In this document: in pieces, positions 36,984 through 45,727 of the stretch
How positions within the stretch are numbered: position 1 is the stretch's first letter
How the letters are laid out: each line of letters opens with the position of its first letter
Assembly: GCA_016719385.1 (NCBI GenBank)
Contig: JADJZA010000007.1
Location: 1 to 64,000, forward strand
Length of the DNA stretch: 64,000 nucleotides
Reading direction: 5' to 3'
Origin: Candidatus Microthrix subdominans
Lineage (GTDB): Bacteria; Actinomycetota; Acidimicrobiia; Acidimicrobiales; Microtrichaceae
The notes under the pieces: model-generated
Told to the model about the DNA's origin: nothing
Database searches by the model: none
What the model saw: only the letters and a program-made list of their open reading frames with translations
Program-made: the position numbers and the translations under genes

Positions 36984-39347
36984 GCGGGTTGGCTGGAAGC
37001 GGCGCAGCCGCAGGCTGTTCAACACGACCAACACCGACGAGGCGGCCATGGCCAGCCCGCCGATCAGCGGGGTGAGCAGGCCGACCGCAGCCAGCGGGAT
37101 CGCCGCCACGTTGTAGCCGAAGGCCCAAAACAGGTTGGCTTTGATCGTGGACAGGGTCGACCGCGACAGGCGGATCGCATCGACCGCCCCCATCAGGGCC
37201 CCCGACACGATCGTCAGGTCGGAGGCCTCCATTGCAACGTCGGCGCCGGAGCCCATGGCGATACCCAGCTCGGCGGTGGCCAGCGCAGCGGCGTCGTTGA
37301 CGCCGTCGCCCACCATCGCCACCCGCTGACCCTCGGCCTGGAGCCGGGCAACGATGTCAACCTTGTCCTCCGGCATGACACCGGCGATCACCCGCTCCGG
37401 GGCGATGCCAACCTGTCGGGCAACCGCACGCGCCACCTGCTTGGAGTCACCGGTGACCATCCACGGGGTGATGTCATGGTCGATCAGCGCAGCGATCGCT
37501 CGCTGGCTGTCGGGGCGGACCGTGTCGGCCACCGAGAGCAGACCCCGAACCTGGCCGTCCCAGCCGGCGGCCACCACGGTGATGCCCTTCGCTCCGAGCG
37601 TCTCTGCCTGATCGAGTAGGCCGTCGGGCCACGCGAGTGCCTCGTCGGAGAGCAGGCTGGGCCGACCTACCAGCACCCGGGTCGGTTCGGGGCCCGAGGG
37701 TGCGGAGTTGGCGGTCGAGGCCCGACCGATCATCGCATCGGCAGCGACGTTGACGACCGCCTCGACGCCCAGCCCGGGGCGGTTGGTGAGCGATTTCACC
37801 TCAGGCAGCTCGCCCAGTTCCTCCCGGGCGCCGGCGGCGATGGCTGCGGCAATCGGGTGCTCGCTGCCCGACTCGGCCGCACCAACCAAGGCCAGCAGCC
37901 GGCCCCGGTCGGTTCCGGGGGCGGCAACGACCTCTGCAAGCGCCATCTTGCCCTCGGTGATCGTGCCGGTCTTGTCCAGCACGATCGTGTCGATGTTGCG
38001 GGTAGCCTCGAGCACCTGCGGGCCGCTGATCAGCAACCCCAGCTGGGAGCCACGACCGGTACCGACCAGAAGCGCGGTGGGAGTTGCCAGGCCGAGCGCG
38101 CACGGACAGGCGATCACCAGGACAGCCACGGCTGCGGCGATGGCGGCGTCCACCGGCTGGCCGAGCGCCAGCCAGGCGATCAGCGTCACCGACGCGATGG
38201 CGAGCACGATCGGCACGAACACCGCCGACACCCGATCGGCCAGGCGCTGCACGTCGGCCTTGCCGGCCTGAGCCTCGCTGACCAGCCGGGCGATACGTGC
38301 CAGCTGGGTGTCCGAGCCCACCTCGGTGGCGATCATCTCGATGCGGCCGGACATGTTGACCGTCGCTCCCGTGACGTGGTCGCCGGCCACCACCTCGACC
38401 GGCACCGACTCGCCGGTGAGCAGGCTGGCGTCGATCGTGCTCGTTCCGACCGTGACCTCGCCGTCGGTCGGGATGCGCTCGCCGGGACGGACGATCAGGC
38501 TCTGGCCGACCTTGACGGCGCTCGCCGGTACGGTCATTTCGCTGCCGTCGTCGGTGAGCACGTTGGCATGCTGGGCGCCGAGGCGAAGCAGCGAGCGCAA
38601 TGCCGATCCGGCGCGCCGCTTGGCGCGGGCCTCGGCCCATCGTCCGCCGAGCAGGAAGGTGGGCACGACGGCCGCCACCTCGAAGTACAGCTCGTGGTGC
38701 CCGGCCCCGGCGTCAGCCGGCAGCCAGCTCATGTTCATCGTCATGCCCAACATGCCGGCCCCGCCGAAGAACAGCGCCCAGACCGACCAGGCGTACGCGG
38801 CGATGACCCCGAGCGAGACCAGGGTGTCCATCGTCGTGGCCCGGTGGCGGAGGTTGATGATCGTGGCCCGGTGGAAGGGCAGCGCACCCCACACCACCAC
38901 CGGTGTGGTCAGGGCGAACACGACCCATTGCCAGCCGCGAAACTGCCAGGCGGGAATCATCGAGATGAGCATGACCGGCAAGGCGAGCGCCGCCGAGACC
39001 CAGAAGCGCAGCTTCAGGTCGGCGACGTGAGCGGCTGCCTCGGCGTCCTGCGCCTCGGCTGCGGCTTCGAGGTCGTCGCCGGCCGCCGGGGCCGGGTTGG
39101 CGCCGTAACCGAGCCCCTCGACGACGGCGATCAGCTCGTCGACCGCCGGACCGTCCGGGCCGCGGCTGATGTAGGCGGACGACGTGGCGTAGTTGACCGT
39201 TGCTGTCACGCCATCGCGGTCGTTCAGCGCGCTCTCGACCCTGGCGGCGCAGCTGGCACACGACATGCCGGTGACCGCCAGCTCGGTGGGCGCATCGGTG
39301 CCCGAGCGGGAGGCGCCGGTGTCGGTAGTAACGGTAGGGGCCGTCAT
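36981..39347 (-). CDS. copA: Copper-translocating P1B-type ATPase
   Basis: A 788-residue pump. One heavy-metal-associated domain with GMSCASCAARVESAL near residue 28, eight membrane helices in the usual pattern, ion-binding CPCALGLATP near 414, phosphorylation site DKTGTITEG near 462, the HP motif in SEHPIAAAI and hinge MVGDGVNDAAAL near 685. The CPC motif indicates Cu(I) or Ag(I) export to the outside. The stretch DLEAAAEAQDAEAAAHVADL links the metal domain to the membrane. It is the last gene after csoR and copZ and probably induced by copper through CsoR. Confidence 0.94.
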   Translation of the reverse strand: MTAPTVTTDTGASRSGTDAPTELAVTGMSCASCAARVESALNDRDGVTATVNYATSSAYISRGPDGPAVDELIAVVEGLGYGANPAPAAGDDLEAAAEAQDAEAAAHVADLKLRFWVSAALALPVMLISMIPAWQFRGWQWVVFALTTPVVVWGALPFHRATIINLRHRATTMDTLVSLGVIAAYAWSVWALFFGGAGMLGMTMNMSWLPADAGAGHHELYFEVAAVVPTFLLGGRWAEARAKRRAGSALRSLLRLGAQHANVLTDDGSEMTVPASAVKVGQSLIVRPGERIPTDGEVTVGTSTIDASLLTGESVPVEVVAGDHVTGATVNMSGRIEMIATEVGSDTQLARIARLVSEAQAGKADVQRLADRVSAVFVPIVLAIASVTLIAWLALGQPVDAAIAAAVAVLVIACPCALGLATPTALLVGTGRGSQLGLLISGPQVLEATRNIDTIVLDKTGTITEGKMALAEVVAAPGTDRGRLLALVGAAESGSEHPIAAAIAAGAREELGELPEVKSLTNRPGLGVEAVVNVAADAMIGRASTANSAPSGPEPTRVLVGRPSLLSDEALAWPDGLLDQAETLGAKGITVVAAGWDGQVRGLLSVADTVRPDSQRAIAALIDHDITPWMVTGDSKQVARAVARQVGIAPERVIAGVMPEDKVDIVARLQAEGQRVAMVGDGVNDAAALATAELGIAMGSGADVAMEASDLTIVSGALMGAVDAIRLSRSTLSTIKANLFWAFGYNVAAIPLAAVGLLTPLIGGLAMAASSVLVVLNSLRLRRFQPTR

Positions 39348-39423
39348 GTCGGGTCCTTTCGTCAGAGCTGGTTGTGATGAAGAGGTCGAAGAGGGGCGGT
39401 GGCTTCGTCGCCGCCGATGCGAA

Positions 39424-39672
39424 CTAGGCCGGGCTGGCGCCGTATCCGAGACCCTCGATGACGGTGATCAGCTCATCGACGTCGGGGGCGTCGGGGCCCC
39501 GGCTGACGCTGGCGGAGGACGCCGCGTGGTCGACCGTTGCGGTGACGCCCGGCTGGTCGTTCAGCGCGCTCTCCACCCTGGCGGCGCAGCTGGTGCACGA
39601 CATGCCGGTCACTGTCAGCTCGGTGGTCGAGCCTGAGGTGTCGCTGCCGGTGGAAACGGTTGGGTTGGTCAT
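39424..39672 (-). CDS. copZ: Heavy-metal-associated domain protein, copper chaperone
   Basis: An 82-residue protein with GMSCTSCAARVESALNDQ (CxxC copper site) and the full beta-alpha-beta-beta-alpha-beta pattern. It is almost a copy of the N-terminal domain of the adjacent copA (EGLGYGA and VDELI are shared), so it arose from it or by conversion. It would ferry Cu(I) to the pump. It lies between csoR and copA with 50 and 76 base gaps. Confidence 0.9.
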   Translation of the reverse strand: MTNPTVSTGSDTSGSTTELTVTGMSCTSCAARVESALNDQPGVTATVDHAASSASVSRGPDAPDVDELITVIEGLGYGASPA

Positions 39673-39722
39673 ATCGGGTCCTTTCGGGGAAACGCGTCCG
39701 ACGGGGACGGTTGTGGGGGTGG

Positions 39723-40025
39723 TCAGCTGCGGATCAGTCGGGCGATGGCAGCCGATGCTTCGTCGAGCTTGGCGGTGGCCTCGTCGCCGCCGGCTTCGAC
39801 CGCCTGGACCACGCAGTGGTGCAGGTGTTCGTCGAGCAGCCCCATCGCCACCGACTGAAGGGCCCGGTTGGCGGCGGAGATCTGTGTCAGCACGTCGATG
39901 CAGTACTTGTCGTCCTCGATCATGCGCTGGAGGCCGCGCACCTGGCCCTCGATGCGTCGCAACCGTCGCAGGTGGTCGGCCTTGGTGTCCGAATAGCCCG
40001 GCGGCGGCGTGTCGATGGCGACCAT
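39723..40025 (-). CDS. csoR: Copper-sensing repressor CsoR
   Basis: A 100-residue all-helical repressor. DHLRRLRRIEGQVRGLQRMIEDDKYCIDVLTQISAANRAL carries the first conserved Cys, and HLHHCVVQAV the His and second Cys, together the Cu(I) site (Cys-His-Cys). Cu(I) binding releases it from DNA. ATG 40025 is preferred over the upstream ATG 40061, whose first residues would be read through the operator. It heads the csoR-copZ-copA group. Confidence 0.93.
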   Translation of the reverse strand: MVAIDTPPPGYSDTKADHLRRLRRIEGQVRGLQRMIEDDKYCIDVLTQISAANRALQSVAMGLLDEHLHHCVVQAVEAGGDEATAKLDEASAAIARLIRS

Positions 40026-40034
40026 GGGGTCACC

Positions 40035-40074
40035 ATACCCCCATGGGGTATCAATGTACACCCCCAGGGGGTAT
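40035..40074. promoter_or_regulatory. Two CsoR-type operators between csoR and the CDF gene
   Basis: ATACCCC-CAT-GGGGTAT (40035-40051) and, 9 bases later, a second G/C palindrome ACCCCC-A-GGGGGT (40060-40072) extended by TAT. Runs of C and G with flanking TA are characteristic of CsoR sites. They occupy the whole promoter region of both divergent genes, so copper likely controls both directions. Confidence 0.8.
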
Positions 40075-40117
40075 CACTTCGTCATCGGATCGCATTGGAC
40101 GTGTCAGGCTGCCTCCG

Positions 40118-41047
40118 ATGGTGGACACGCTGGCAGCGGGCAACGCACGGTCGACGGAGACCGCCTCCGAACAACGGGTGTTGCGGGTCTCGATGTTGGT
40201 CGGCGTGGCGTTGTGCATCCTCGGGATCGGCTGGGGGATCGTCGGCGGTTCGCAGATGATCCTCTTCGACGGCGTGTATGCGCTGGTGGGGATCAGCCTG
40301 ACCTGGGTTTCGCTGTGGGCGTCCCGGATCGTGGAGGCCGGACCGACCGCCCGCTACCCCTGGGGGCGCGAGGCGCTCACCCCGATGGTGATCGCGTTTC
40401 AGGGCATCCCCCTGTTCGCCACGTGCGTCTACGCGGTGGTCGATGCGGTCGCGACGATCCGCGACGGGGGCAGCGAGGTCACCGGTGCCTCCGGCGTCGG
40501 CTACGGGCTGATCTCGTTGGCCGCAGCGGTGGTCGCCTACCTGTGGATCCGGCGTCACGCCGCGCACTCCGACCTGATGTCAGCCGAGGCCACGCAATGG
40601 ATGGCGGGTGCGGCCTTGAGCGTGGGCATGGTGGTGGGCTTCGGAGCGGTCATCGCCTTGAACGGCACCGCCTGGGCCGGGGCCGGACGGTACATCGACC
40701 CGGCGATGGTCATCGCCGCGTGCGTGGTGCTGGTCCCGGCACCGTTTGGCATGGTCCGCTCCACCCTGGTCGAGCTGCTCGAGGGTGCCCCCGGCGAGCA
40801 GGTTCAGCAACCGGTTCGCTCGGCGGTCGATGACGTGAAGCGGCGCTTTGGGCTGGGGGACCATCACCTGCGCCTGGCCAAGGCTGGACGGAAGCTGTAC
40901 GTCGAGGTCGACTTTGTGGTGCCCGAGGATTACGTGGTGCGCGACGAGGACACGGTTCGCCACAACCTGCTCGCCCGGTTGGAGCAACTGCCCCACGATA
41001 TGTGGCTCAGCGTGGAGTTCACGGCGGACCCAACCTGGGGCGAGTAG
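40118..41047 (+). CDS. Cation diffusion facilitator family transporter
   Basis: ATG 40118 starts a 309-residue protein. Six helices are visible, with the metal-site patterns FDGVYALVGISLTWVSLW (in place of the classical HxxxD, here an Asp only) and HSDLMSAEATQWMAGAAL near helix 5 (the HxxxD-like pair of transport site residues is changed to HSD-x-x-x-A-E). The C-terminal domain RFGLGDHHLRLAKAGRKLYVEVDF is the cytoplasmic ferredoxin-like domain. CDF proteins export Zn, Co, Fe or Mn; location at a CsoR operator hints at copper or nickel stress. The start lies 44 bases after the palindromes. Confidence 0.82.
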   Translation: MVDTLAAGNARSTETASEQRVLRVSMLVGVALCILGIGWGIVGGSQMILFDGVYALVGISLTWVSLWASRIVEAGPTARYPWGREALTPMVIAFQGIPLFATCVYAVVDAVATIRDGGSEVTGASGVGYGLISLAAAVVAYLWIRRHAAHSDLMSAEATQWMAGAALSVGMVVGFGAVIALNGTAWAGAGRYIDPAMVIAACVVLVPAPFGMVRSTLVELLEGAPGEQVQQPVRSAVDDVKRRFGLGDHHLRLAKAGRKLYVEVDFVVPEDYVVRDEDTVRHNLLARLEQLPHDMWLSVEFTADPTWGE

Positions 41048-41051
41048 TCGA

Positions 41052-41581
41052 TCAGCCGCGGGCCGCCTGCTTGCGGCCCTTGGATGAGCGCTGCGAGGCC
41101 ACGGACTTCCTGGACACCGGGGTCTTGGCCTTGCCCTTGGTGTTCTGGTGGGCCGGCTTGCCGCCCTTGCCCTTCTTCCCCCTCACCTTGCCTTGCCCTT
41201 CTTGCCCTTCTTGCCCTGATCGGACGAGCCACTTTTCCAGGACCGGGCCGCCTCCAGCCGTTCCTGCTTGAGCTCCTCGGCGCTGTCACGGGCGGCCCTG
41301 GCGAGCTTGTCGGACACGATGGCGAGCGCATCCTCGAACGCCTCGGCCTTGGTCACCGTCCGCGCATGCTGCTGGTGCGCCTTCTTGCGGGAGGCGTCCT
41401 TGTCCACCTGTTCGGAGGCCCGGCGCCGGTAGAGCTTGGTGTACTTGCGCCGAGCGCGTCGGATCCGGTCGTGCAGCTCGGCGAGCCCGTCCTCGTCCAG
41501 CTTGTTGAGCCGCTTCGGCTCAACCTCGCGAAGCAGCGCCTTCTCCGTCTCGTTCAACATGCCCCAAATGGCGTTTTTCAT
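41052..41581 (-). CDS. Lysine-rich protein of unknown function (frameshift near 41190)
   Basis: ATG 41581 starts MKNAIWGMLNETEKALLREV, a conserved opening in uncharacterised actinobacterial proteins. A helical domain (LHDRIRRARRKYTKLYRRR, then AEAFEDALAIVSDKLARAA) is followed by a basic tail. The printed frame stops at 41183 after GKKGKKGKAR, but one base later the next frame continues with GKGGKPAHQNTKGKAKTP and ends in a Lys/Arg/Ser tail with a stop at 41054-41052. The extension has the same composition, so a single indel in the G/A-rich repeat probably hides the real end. The tail suggests nucleic-acid binding. Confidence 0.6.
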
Positions 41582-41741
41582 CGTCGACAACCCCCGGTCC
41601 GAGTGACGCTGCGACCCTACTCGGGAGCCAATGGGACGGAGACCGGGTCGCCCTGGCGCCCTCGGCCGCTGCACCACCGATTCCGAAACCGACCCGATCA
41701 GCACCACCGACGCAGCCACCTCGGGCCGGAGGCCGACTCGG

Positions 41742-42239
41742 TCAGAGCAGCCCTTGCTTGAGCCCCGCATTCAGGAATGTCTGGCGGGCGTCCGCAACCG
41801 AGATGCCGTTGAGCAGCAACTTGTAGTTCTTTCCGGTGGTCTTAATCGACAGCCGATTTTCAGAGGTCTCGTAGTTCTCGACCCGCTTCAACTTCAGCTT
41901 GGTCACGGTGGCCCGGTCGATGGCGAAGTTCTTGGGGTGCCTGGCCAACAGGTCCGCGGGAGCCATCGCAGCACACTCCTGGGCGAGCACGTGCTGGGCA
42001 CGTTGTTGCGCTCCCCACTGTCCGATTCGACCCTTGCCGGCATCCCGTGCCTGTTGTTTCAGTTCGGCGGCGATGCGCCTGAAATCGGCCGTGGTACTGC
42101 GGACGAAAAGCAGGCGGTAGTTGGTGATCACGATCGTGTGCAGACGAGCGTTCAGTCCCAGCGGTCCCGCCTTGACGGTGGCGCCGGGGATCGTGGCCTG
42201 GACGTACTCGGCGGGCGGTGTGCTCATGGGATTGGACAT
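41742..42239 (-). CDS. Conserved hypothetical protein, PH-like
   Basis: ATG 42239 has AAGGTG just upstream. The 165-residue protein has no signal or membrane segment. LHTIVITNYRLLFV near residue 35 and ENRLSIKTTGKNYKLLLNG in the C-terminal part look like the strands of a pleckstrin-homology-like domain that read lipid or nucleotide ligands in other families; helices lie between. I do not recognise a named family. It precedes no obvious partner; the proA homologue is upstream on the same strand. Confidence 0.55.
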   Translation of the reverse strand: MSNPMSTPPAEYVQATIPGATVKAGPLGLNARLHTIVITNYRLLFVRSTTADFRRIAAELKQQARDAGKGRIGQWGAQQRAQHVLAQECAAMAPADLLARHPKNFAIDRATVTKLKLKRVENYETSENRLSIKTTGKNYKLLLNGISVADARQTFLNAGLKQGLL

Positions 42240-42383
42240 GGGGACACCTTGGCTTCGACCTCGCCCGTCGAGCAAGCCTGGAGCCCGCGCTCGGAGAGCC
42301 TCGCCACGAAAAACTGGAGGTGGCGGTCGCCCAGCCTTGTCGACGGAAAGCTCCGGGGGCGGCGAACAGCGGGTGGAGGCGCT

Positions 42384-43901
42384 TCAGCGGCGGACCGACG
42401 GGTCGCTCTGGGTAACCCGGGCGCGCAGCGTGAACACCGAATCGCCGGAGAGCACGCCGCCGCGTCCGAACAGTCGGCCCTGTTCCCAGTTGGACAGGCC
42501 CAGCTCGGGGCGGTCGAACGCATATTGGCCGTCGACCCAGCGGGTGAAGCCGTTGCCGACGAACGGCGCATCGAAGCCCTGGTAGGCGGCCTCGGCCTCG
42601 ACCGAGTCCTCGGCGACGATCGACACCACAAAGTGGGGTGAATAGGCGTTGAACCAGTGGATCGCTTGGGTGAGGTCGTCGGCGATCGCCAGCGAAATCT
42701 CGGGGGAGTCCTCCCACTCCCACTCCCGGCCCAGGTCGGCCTCGCCGAGCGCCTCGGCTCCCGGTTCGGTCGTCGGCCCGTCGGCGCGTGCGATCGTCGT
42801 GTCGCCCCAGCGCTCCTCCGGGACGAACTCACGGGCCGAGTCGTGCACCCACAACTTGGGGTTGGTCCCCAGTTCGGCGGCGGCTGCGTCCAGGCCGGCG
42901 AGGACCGCCGGCACCTGCTCGGCGGCCCGGCTTCGGGCCACCATCGCGGTGTTGAGGGTGTTGCACACCTTCCGGTCAAGCGAGGCGGTTACCGACGCCT
43001 CCAAGCGGTCCACGTCGGCTGAGTCGCCGGCGACGATCCAAGCGCCGCCGGTGCCGTGCAGGCTGACCGGTACCCCGGCGCCCTGGGCGACCGCCCCCAG
43101 CTGGGCGACCGCGGCGCCCGACCCGCGTGCAACCGCCAGCGCCAGGCGCGGGTCAGCGAACAGCGCGTACCCCGCCGAGCGTTCCGCCGCCGCCACCAGG
43201 GTAGCCGACCCCTCGGGAAGGCCGGCCGCAGCCAGGGCGGGATCGAGGGCGTGGGCGACGATCGCCGCGGCCGAGCCCAGCGCATCCGAGCCGATGCGGA
43301 ACACGACCGTGTTGCCCGAGCGGATCACGCCGCAGGCATCGGCGAACACGTTGGGCCGGCCCTCGAACACAAAGCCGACCACGCCCAGGCCGGCCCGGCG
43401 CAGCTCGACCGCCCAGCCGTCATGGTCCACGCGGTCGACCACCTCGTCGCGGCCCGAGGGCGCCTTGGCCCAGGTCCGCAGGCCGTCGATCATGTCGGCG
43501 CGCATCACATCGGAGAGGACCAACCGGGTGGTGGTGCGACCCCTGGCTTTGGCGGCGGCTACGTCGGCGGCGTTGGCCTCGGCGATCGGCGCAAACGTGG
43601 CGTCGTCGGCCAGGCGGTCGGCGAACGTTTCGAAGAAGGTGGTCACCGCCTCGTCGGAGACGGCACCCATGCGGGCGAACGCGGTTGCGGCCCGGTCGAC
43701 CGCCCTCTCGGTGACTTGCCCGACCGAGGCGGGGACATGCAGCAGCGCCCCGGTGGCCGGCACGGTCAGCAGGCGGTCACCCTCGACGAAGGCGGCGGCG
43801 AGCTCGGCGGTGACCCGCACCACCCGGTCGCCGCCGACCACGATCGGCATGCCCTCGGTGAGCTGGCGGAGTGGCTGGGGCGAGCGGTCGACCGTGTTCA
43901 T
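42384..43901 (-). CDS. proA: Glutamate-5-semialdehyde dehydrogenase-like protein
   Basis: A 505-residue ALDH-superfamily protein. VVGFVFEGRPNVFADACGVIRSGN is the ProA signature, KVCNTLNTAMV carries the catalytic Cys, and the end has FVGNGFTRWVDGQYAFDRPELGLS, as in ProA. Usual ProA proteins are 410-430 residues; here about 60 extra residues come before the first domain (TEGMPIVVGGDRVVRVTAEL) and the middle is longer. So it may be ProA with an added domain or a relative acting on another acyl phosphate. Proline synthesis is the default assignment; no proB is in the window. Confidence 0.75.
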   Translation of the reverse strand: MNTVDRSPQPLRQLTEGMPIVVGGDRVVRVTAELAAAFVEGDRLLTVPATGALLHVPASVGQVTERAVDRAATAFARMGAVSDEAVTTFFETFADRLADDATFAPIAEANAADVAAAKARGRTTTRLVLSDVMRADMIDGLRTWAKAPSGRDEVVDRVDHDGWAVELRRAGLGVVGFVFEGRPNVFADACGVIRSGNTVVFRIGSDALGSAAAIVAHALDPALAAAGLPEGSATLVAAAERSAGYALFADPRLALAVARGSGAAVAQLGAVAQGAGVPVSLHGTGGAWIVAGDSADVDRLEASVTASLDRKVCNTLNTAMVARSRAAEQVPAVLAGLDAAAAELGTNPKLWVHDSAREFVPEERWGDTTIARADGPTTEPGAEALGEADLGREWEWEDSPEISLAIADDLTQAIHWFNAYSPHFVVSIVAEDSVEAEAAYQGFDAPFVGNGFTRWVDGQYAFDRPELGLSNWEQGRLFGRGGVLSGDSVFTLRARVTQSDPSVRR

Positions 43902-44008
43902 GGGCCTCGATCGTACCGGCCCTCCGAGGCGTTCAAGCTCGAACCACATCCCATCCTGTGAGGCAACCGAGCCGAGGTGTCCGCACGCTCGATTCGTGCC
44001 GTTCGGGT

Positions 44009-44057
44009 GCTTTGGGATGATTACGGGTCAGGGGGTGACCCGTAATCATCCCAAAGC
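44009..44057. terminator. Perfect 22-base inverted repeat, GGGGG loop
   Basis: Left arm 44009-44030 begins GCTTTGGGATGATT and ends CGGGTCA; right arm 44036-44057 is its exact complement. The loop is GGGGG (44031-44035). It lies just downstream of the RNB ribonuclease gene and upstream of the proA start, both on the minus strand. A terminator for the ribonuclease transcript is the simplest reading; there is no T tract, and the perfect long symmetry could also be a protein-binding site. Confidence 0.7.
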
Positions 44058-44092
44058 AGAGCCTGGGCCGTCTGGTTTGACCCGGTCGGGGC

Positions 44093-45724
44093 CTAGTGGT
44101 CGATGGCGAAGCGGGTTTGGCGTTCCATCGGGTCGGCCTCGACGAGCCGCACCGTCACCGCCTGTCCGTCGTCGGCTGCGCCCGAAGCGTCGGCGATCAC
44201 CGGCGGCTCGGTCACCTGGACCCGAACGCCGTCCCGCCCGTGCGACAGAACAACGGCGGCGAACTCGTCGCCGACCTGGGGTGCCAACACCGCCGCCTCC
44301 AGGAGGTCGACCACGGCCCGATCGACGGCGGAGGAGCGTCGGTTGCCGTCGTTGAGGATCTGAGGCAGGTCGTCGAGCACGTCGAGCACCCAGGCCGGGG
44401 CCGGACGGGTTTCGTAGGCCGCCAAGGCCAGCTCGGCGGCGTATCGGTCACCGAGGCGCCGCAACGGCGCAGTGACGTGGGCGTAGGGGGCGGCCACCGC
44501 AGCGTGCGTGGTCAGCTCCGGCAACTCGCCGTGAAACGCGCTGTACCCGGAGCCACGAAGCCCCTTGGCGGCGGTCAGCATGAGCGCAGCGCCGATGGGG
44601 GTGGACGGGTCGAGCGAGCGAACCCATTCGGCGTAGACGTGGGTGGGAGATTGATCTGCGTTGGGCCAGGGCTGACCCAACGCAGTGGATGCCCGCTCGA
44701 GTTCCTCGAGGATCTCGGGTTCGGCGTCGGGAAGCGTGCGCAGCAGCCCGGTCTCGGCCCGCAGCATCAGTTGGGCTGCGGCGATGCCGGTGGCCAACGA
44801 CATCTGGGCGTTCCACTCTTCGGCGGGCAGCGACGGCCTGGCCACCAGTTGCACCTCGCCCGAGCCGGACACCTCGACGTCCTGTTCGGGCAGCTGGAGG
44901 CTGACGCCGCCGCGCTGGGCTTGGAGTGCCAGCCGTTGGCTGCCGAAGTCGCGGAGCACCGTGGCCACCTCCAACAGGTCGATCCCTCGGCTGGCGGCGA
45001 CCTCGAGCGCGTCGCCATTTGGGGCCTGCAAATCGATGGCGTGTCCCGGGGCGGCTGGAGCCTCCGGAGCCGATGCGGTGTACGAGTCGGCGTCAGCGCC
45101 CGTGGTGACGTTGTCGCCATCGCTGCCTCCGCCGTCGAGGGTGTCGCTGTCGCTGTCGCCAGCGTGGTCGGCGTCGGCGTCGTCGAGGATGGCTGTGATC
45201 ACCGAATAGCTCGTGGCTACGCGCACCCGGACGGTGGCTCGCGTCACCTCGGTTTCGCTCAACTCGGCTTCCGCGTCGAAGGTCAGCCGCCACCACATGG
45301 CCGGGCGGGCTTCGCCAGGCAGCAGGCTGGCGGCCCCCTCGGACAGGGTTCGGGGGTGGAGGGGGGCCGAGCCGTCGGGCAGGTACAGGGTGCTGCCACG
45401 TGCTCGGGAAGCCAGGTCCACTGCGTCGCCGGGCACGATGAACGCGGCCACGTCGGCGATGGCGTAATGCAACACCCAGCCATCCGAGGCGCGCTCCAAC
45501 GCAAATGCCTGGTCCAGGTCGCGGGCTCCGGGCGGGTCGATGGCAACCAGCGGCAGGTGGGTGGCGTCGACGCGTCCCCCTGCGAACCGGTCGTGAGCCC
45601 GTCCGGCCATCTCGGACACCTCGGCGGGGAACTCACCGGGAACGTCGAGATCGCGGCGCAGCTTGGACAGCGCGGAGATCAGCGGTTCGTCATCGATGAG
45701 GAGGCGCCGTCGGGGGATGGGCAT
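44093..45724 (-). CDS. RNB-domain ribonuclease
   Basis: A 543-residue exoribonuclease of the RNase II/R superfamily, shorter than RNase II: the usual cold-shock domains are missing and the RNB domain begins within about 60 residues. LVAIDPPGARDLDQAFALE contains the metal-binding Asp cluster, with Gln where E. coli RNase II has its fourth Asp, as in actinobacterial members. An acidic insert of about 60 residues rich in Asp/Gly/Ser (around 45070-45170) interrupts the domain. A C-terminal S1-like region is weak. It digests RNA 3' to 5'. It starts 3 bases after the stop of the secreted hydrolase, so both are likely co-transcribed. Confidence 0.85.
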   Translation of the reverse strand: MPIPRRRLLIDDEPLISALSKLRRDLDVPGEFPAEVSEMAGRAHDRFAGGRVDATHLPLVAIDPPGARDLDQAFALERASDGWVLHYAIADVAAFIVPGDAVDLASRARGSTLYLPDGSAPLHPRTLSEGAASLLPGEARPAMWWRLTFDAEAELSETEVTRATVRVRVATSYSVITAILDDADADHAGDSDSDTLDGGGSDGDNVTTGADADSYTASAPEAPAAPGHAIDLQAPNGDALEVAASRGIDLLEVATVLRDFGSQRLALQAQRGGVSLQLPEQDVEVSGSGEVQLVARPSLPAEEWNAQMSLATGIAAAQLMLRAETGLLRTLPDAEPEILEELERASTALGQPWPNADQSPTHVYAEWVRSLDPSTPIGAALMLTAAKGLRGSGYSAFHGELPELTTHAAVAAPYAHVTAPLRRLGDRYAAELALAAYETRPAPAWVLDVLDDLPQILNDGNRRSSAVDRAVVDLLEAAVLAPQVGDEFAAVVLSHGRDGVRVQVTEPPVIADASGAADDGQAVTVRLVEADPMERQTRFAIDH

Positions 45725-45727
45725 GGC

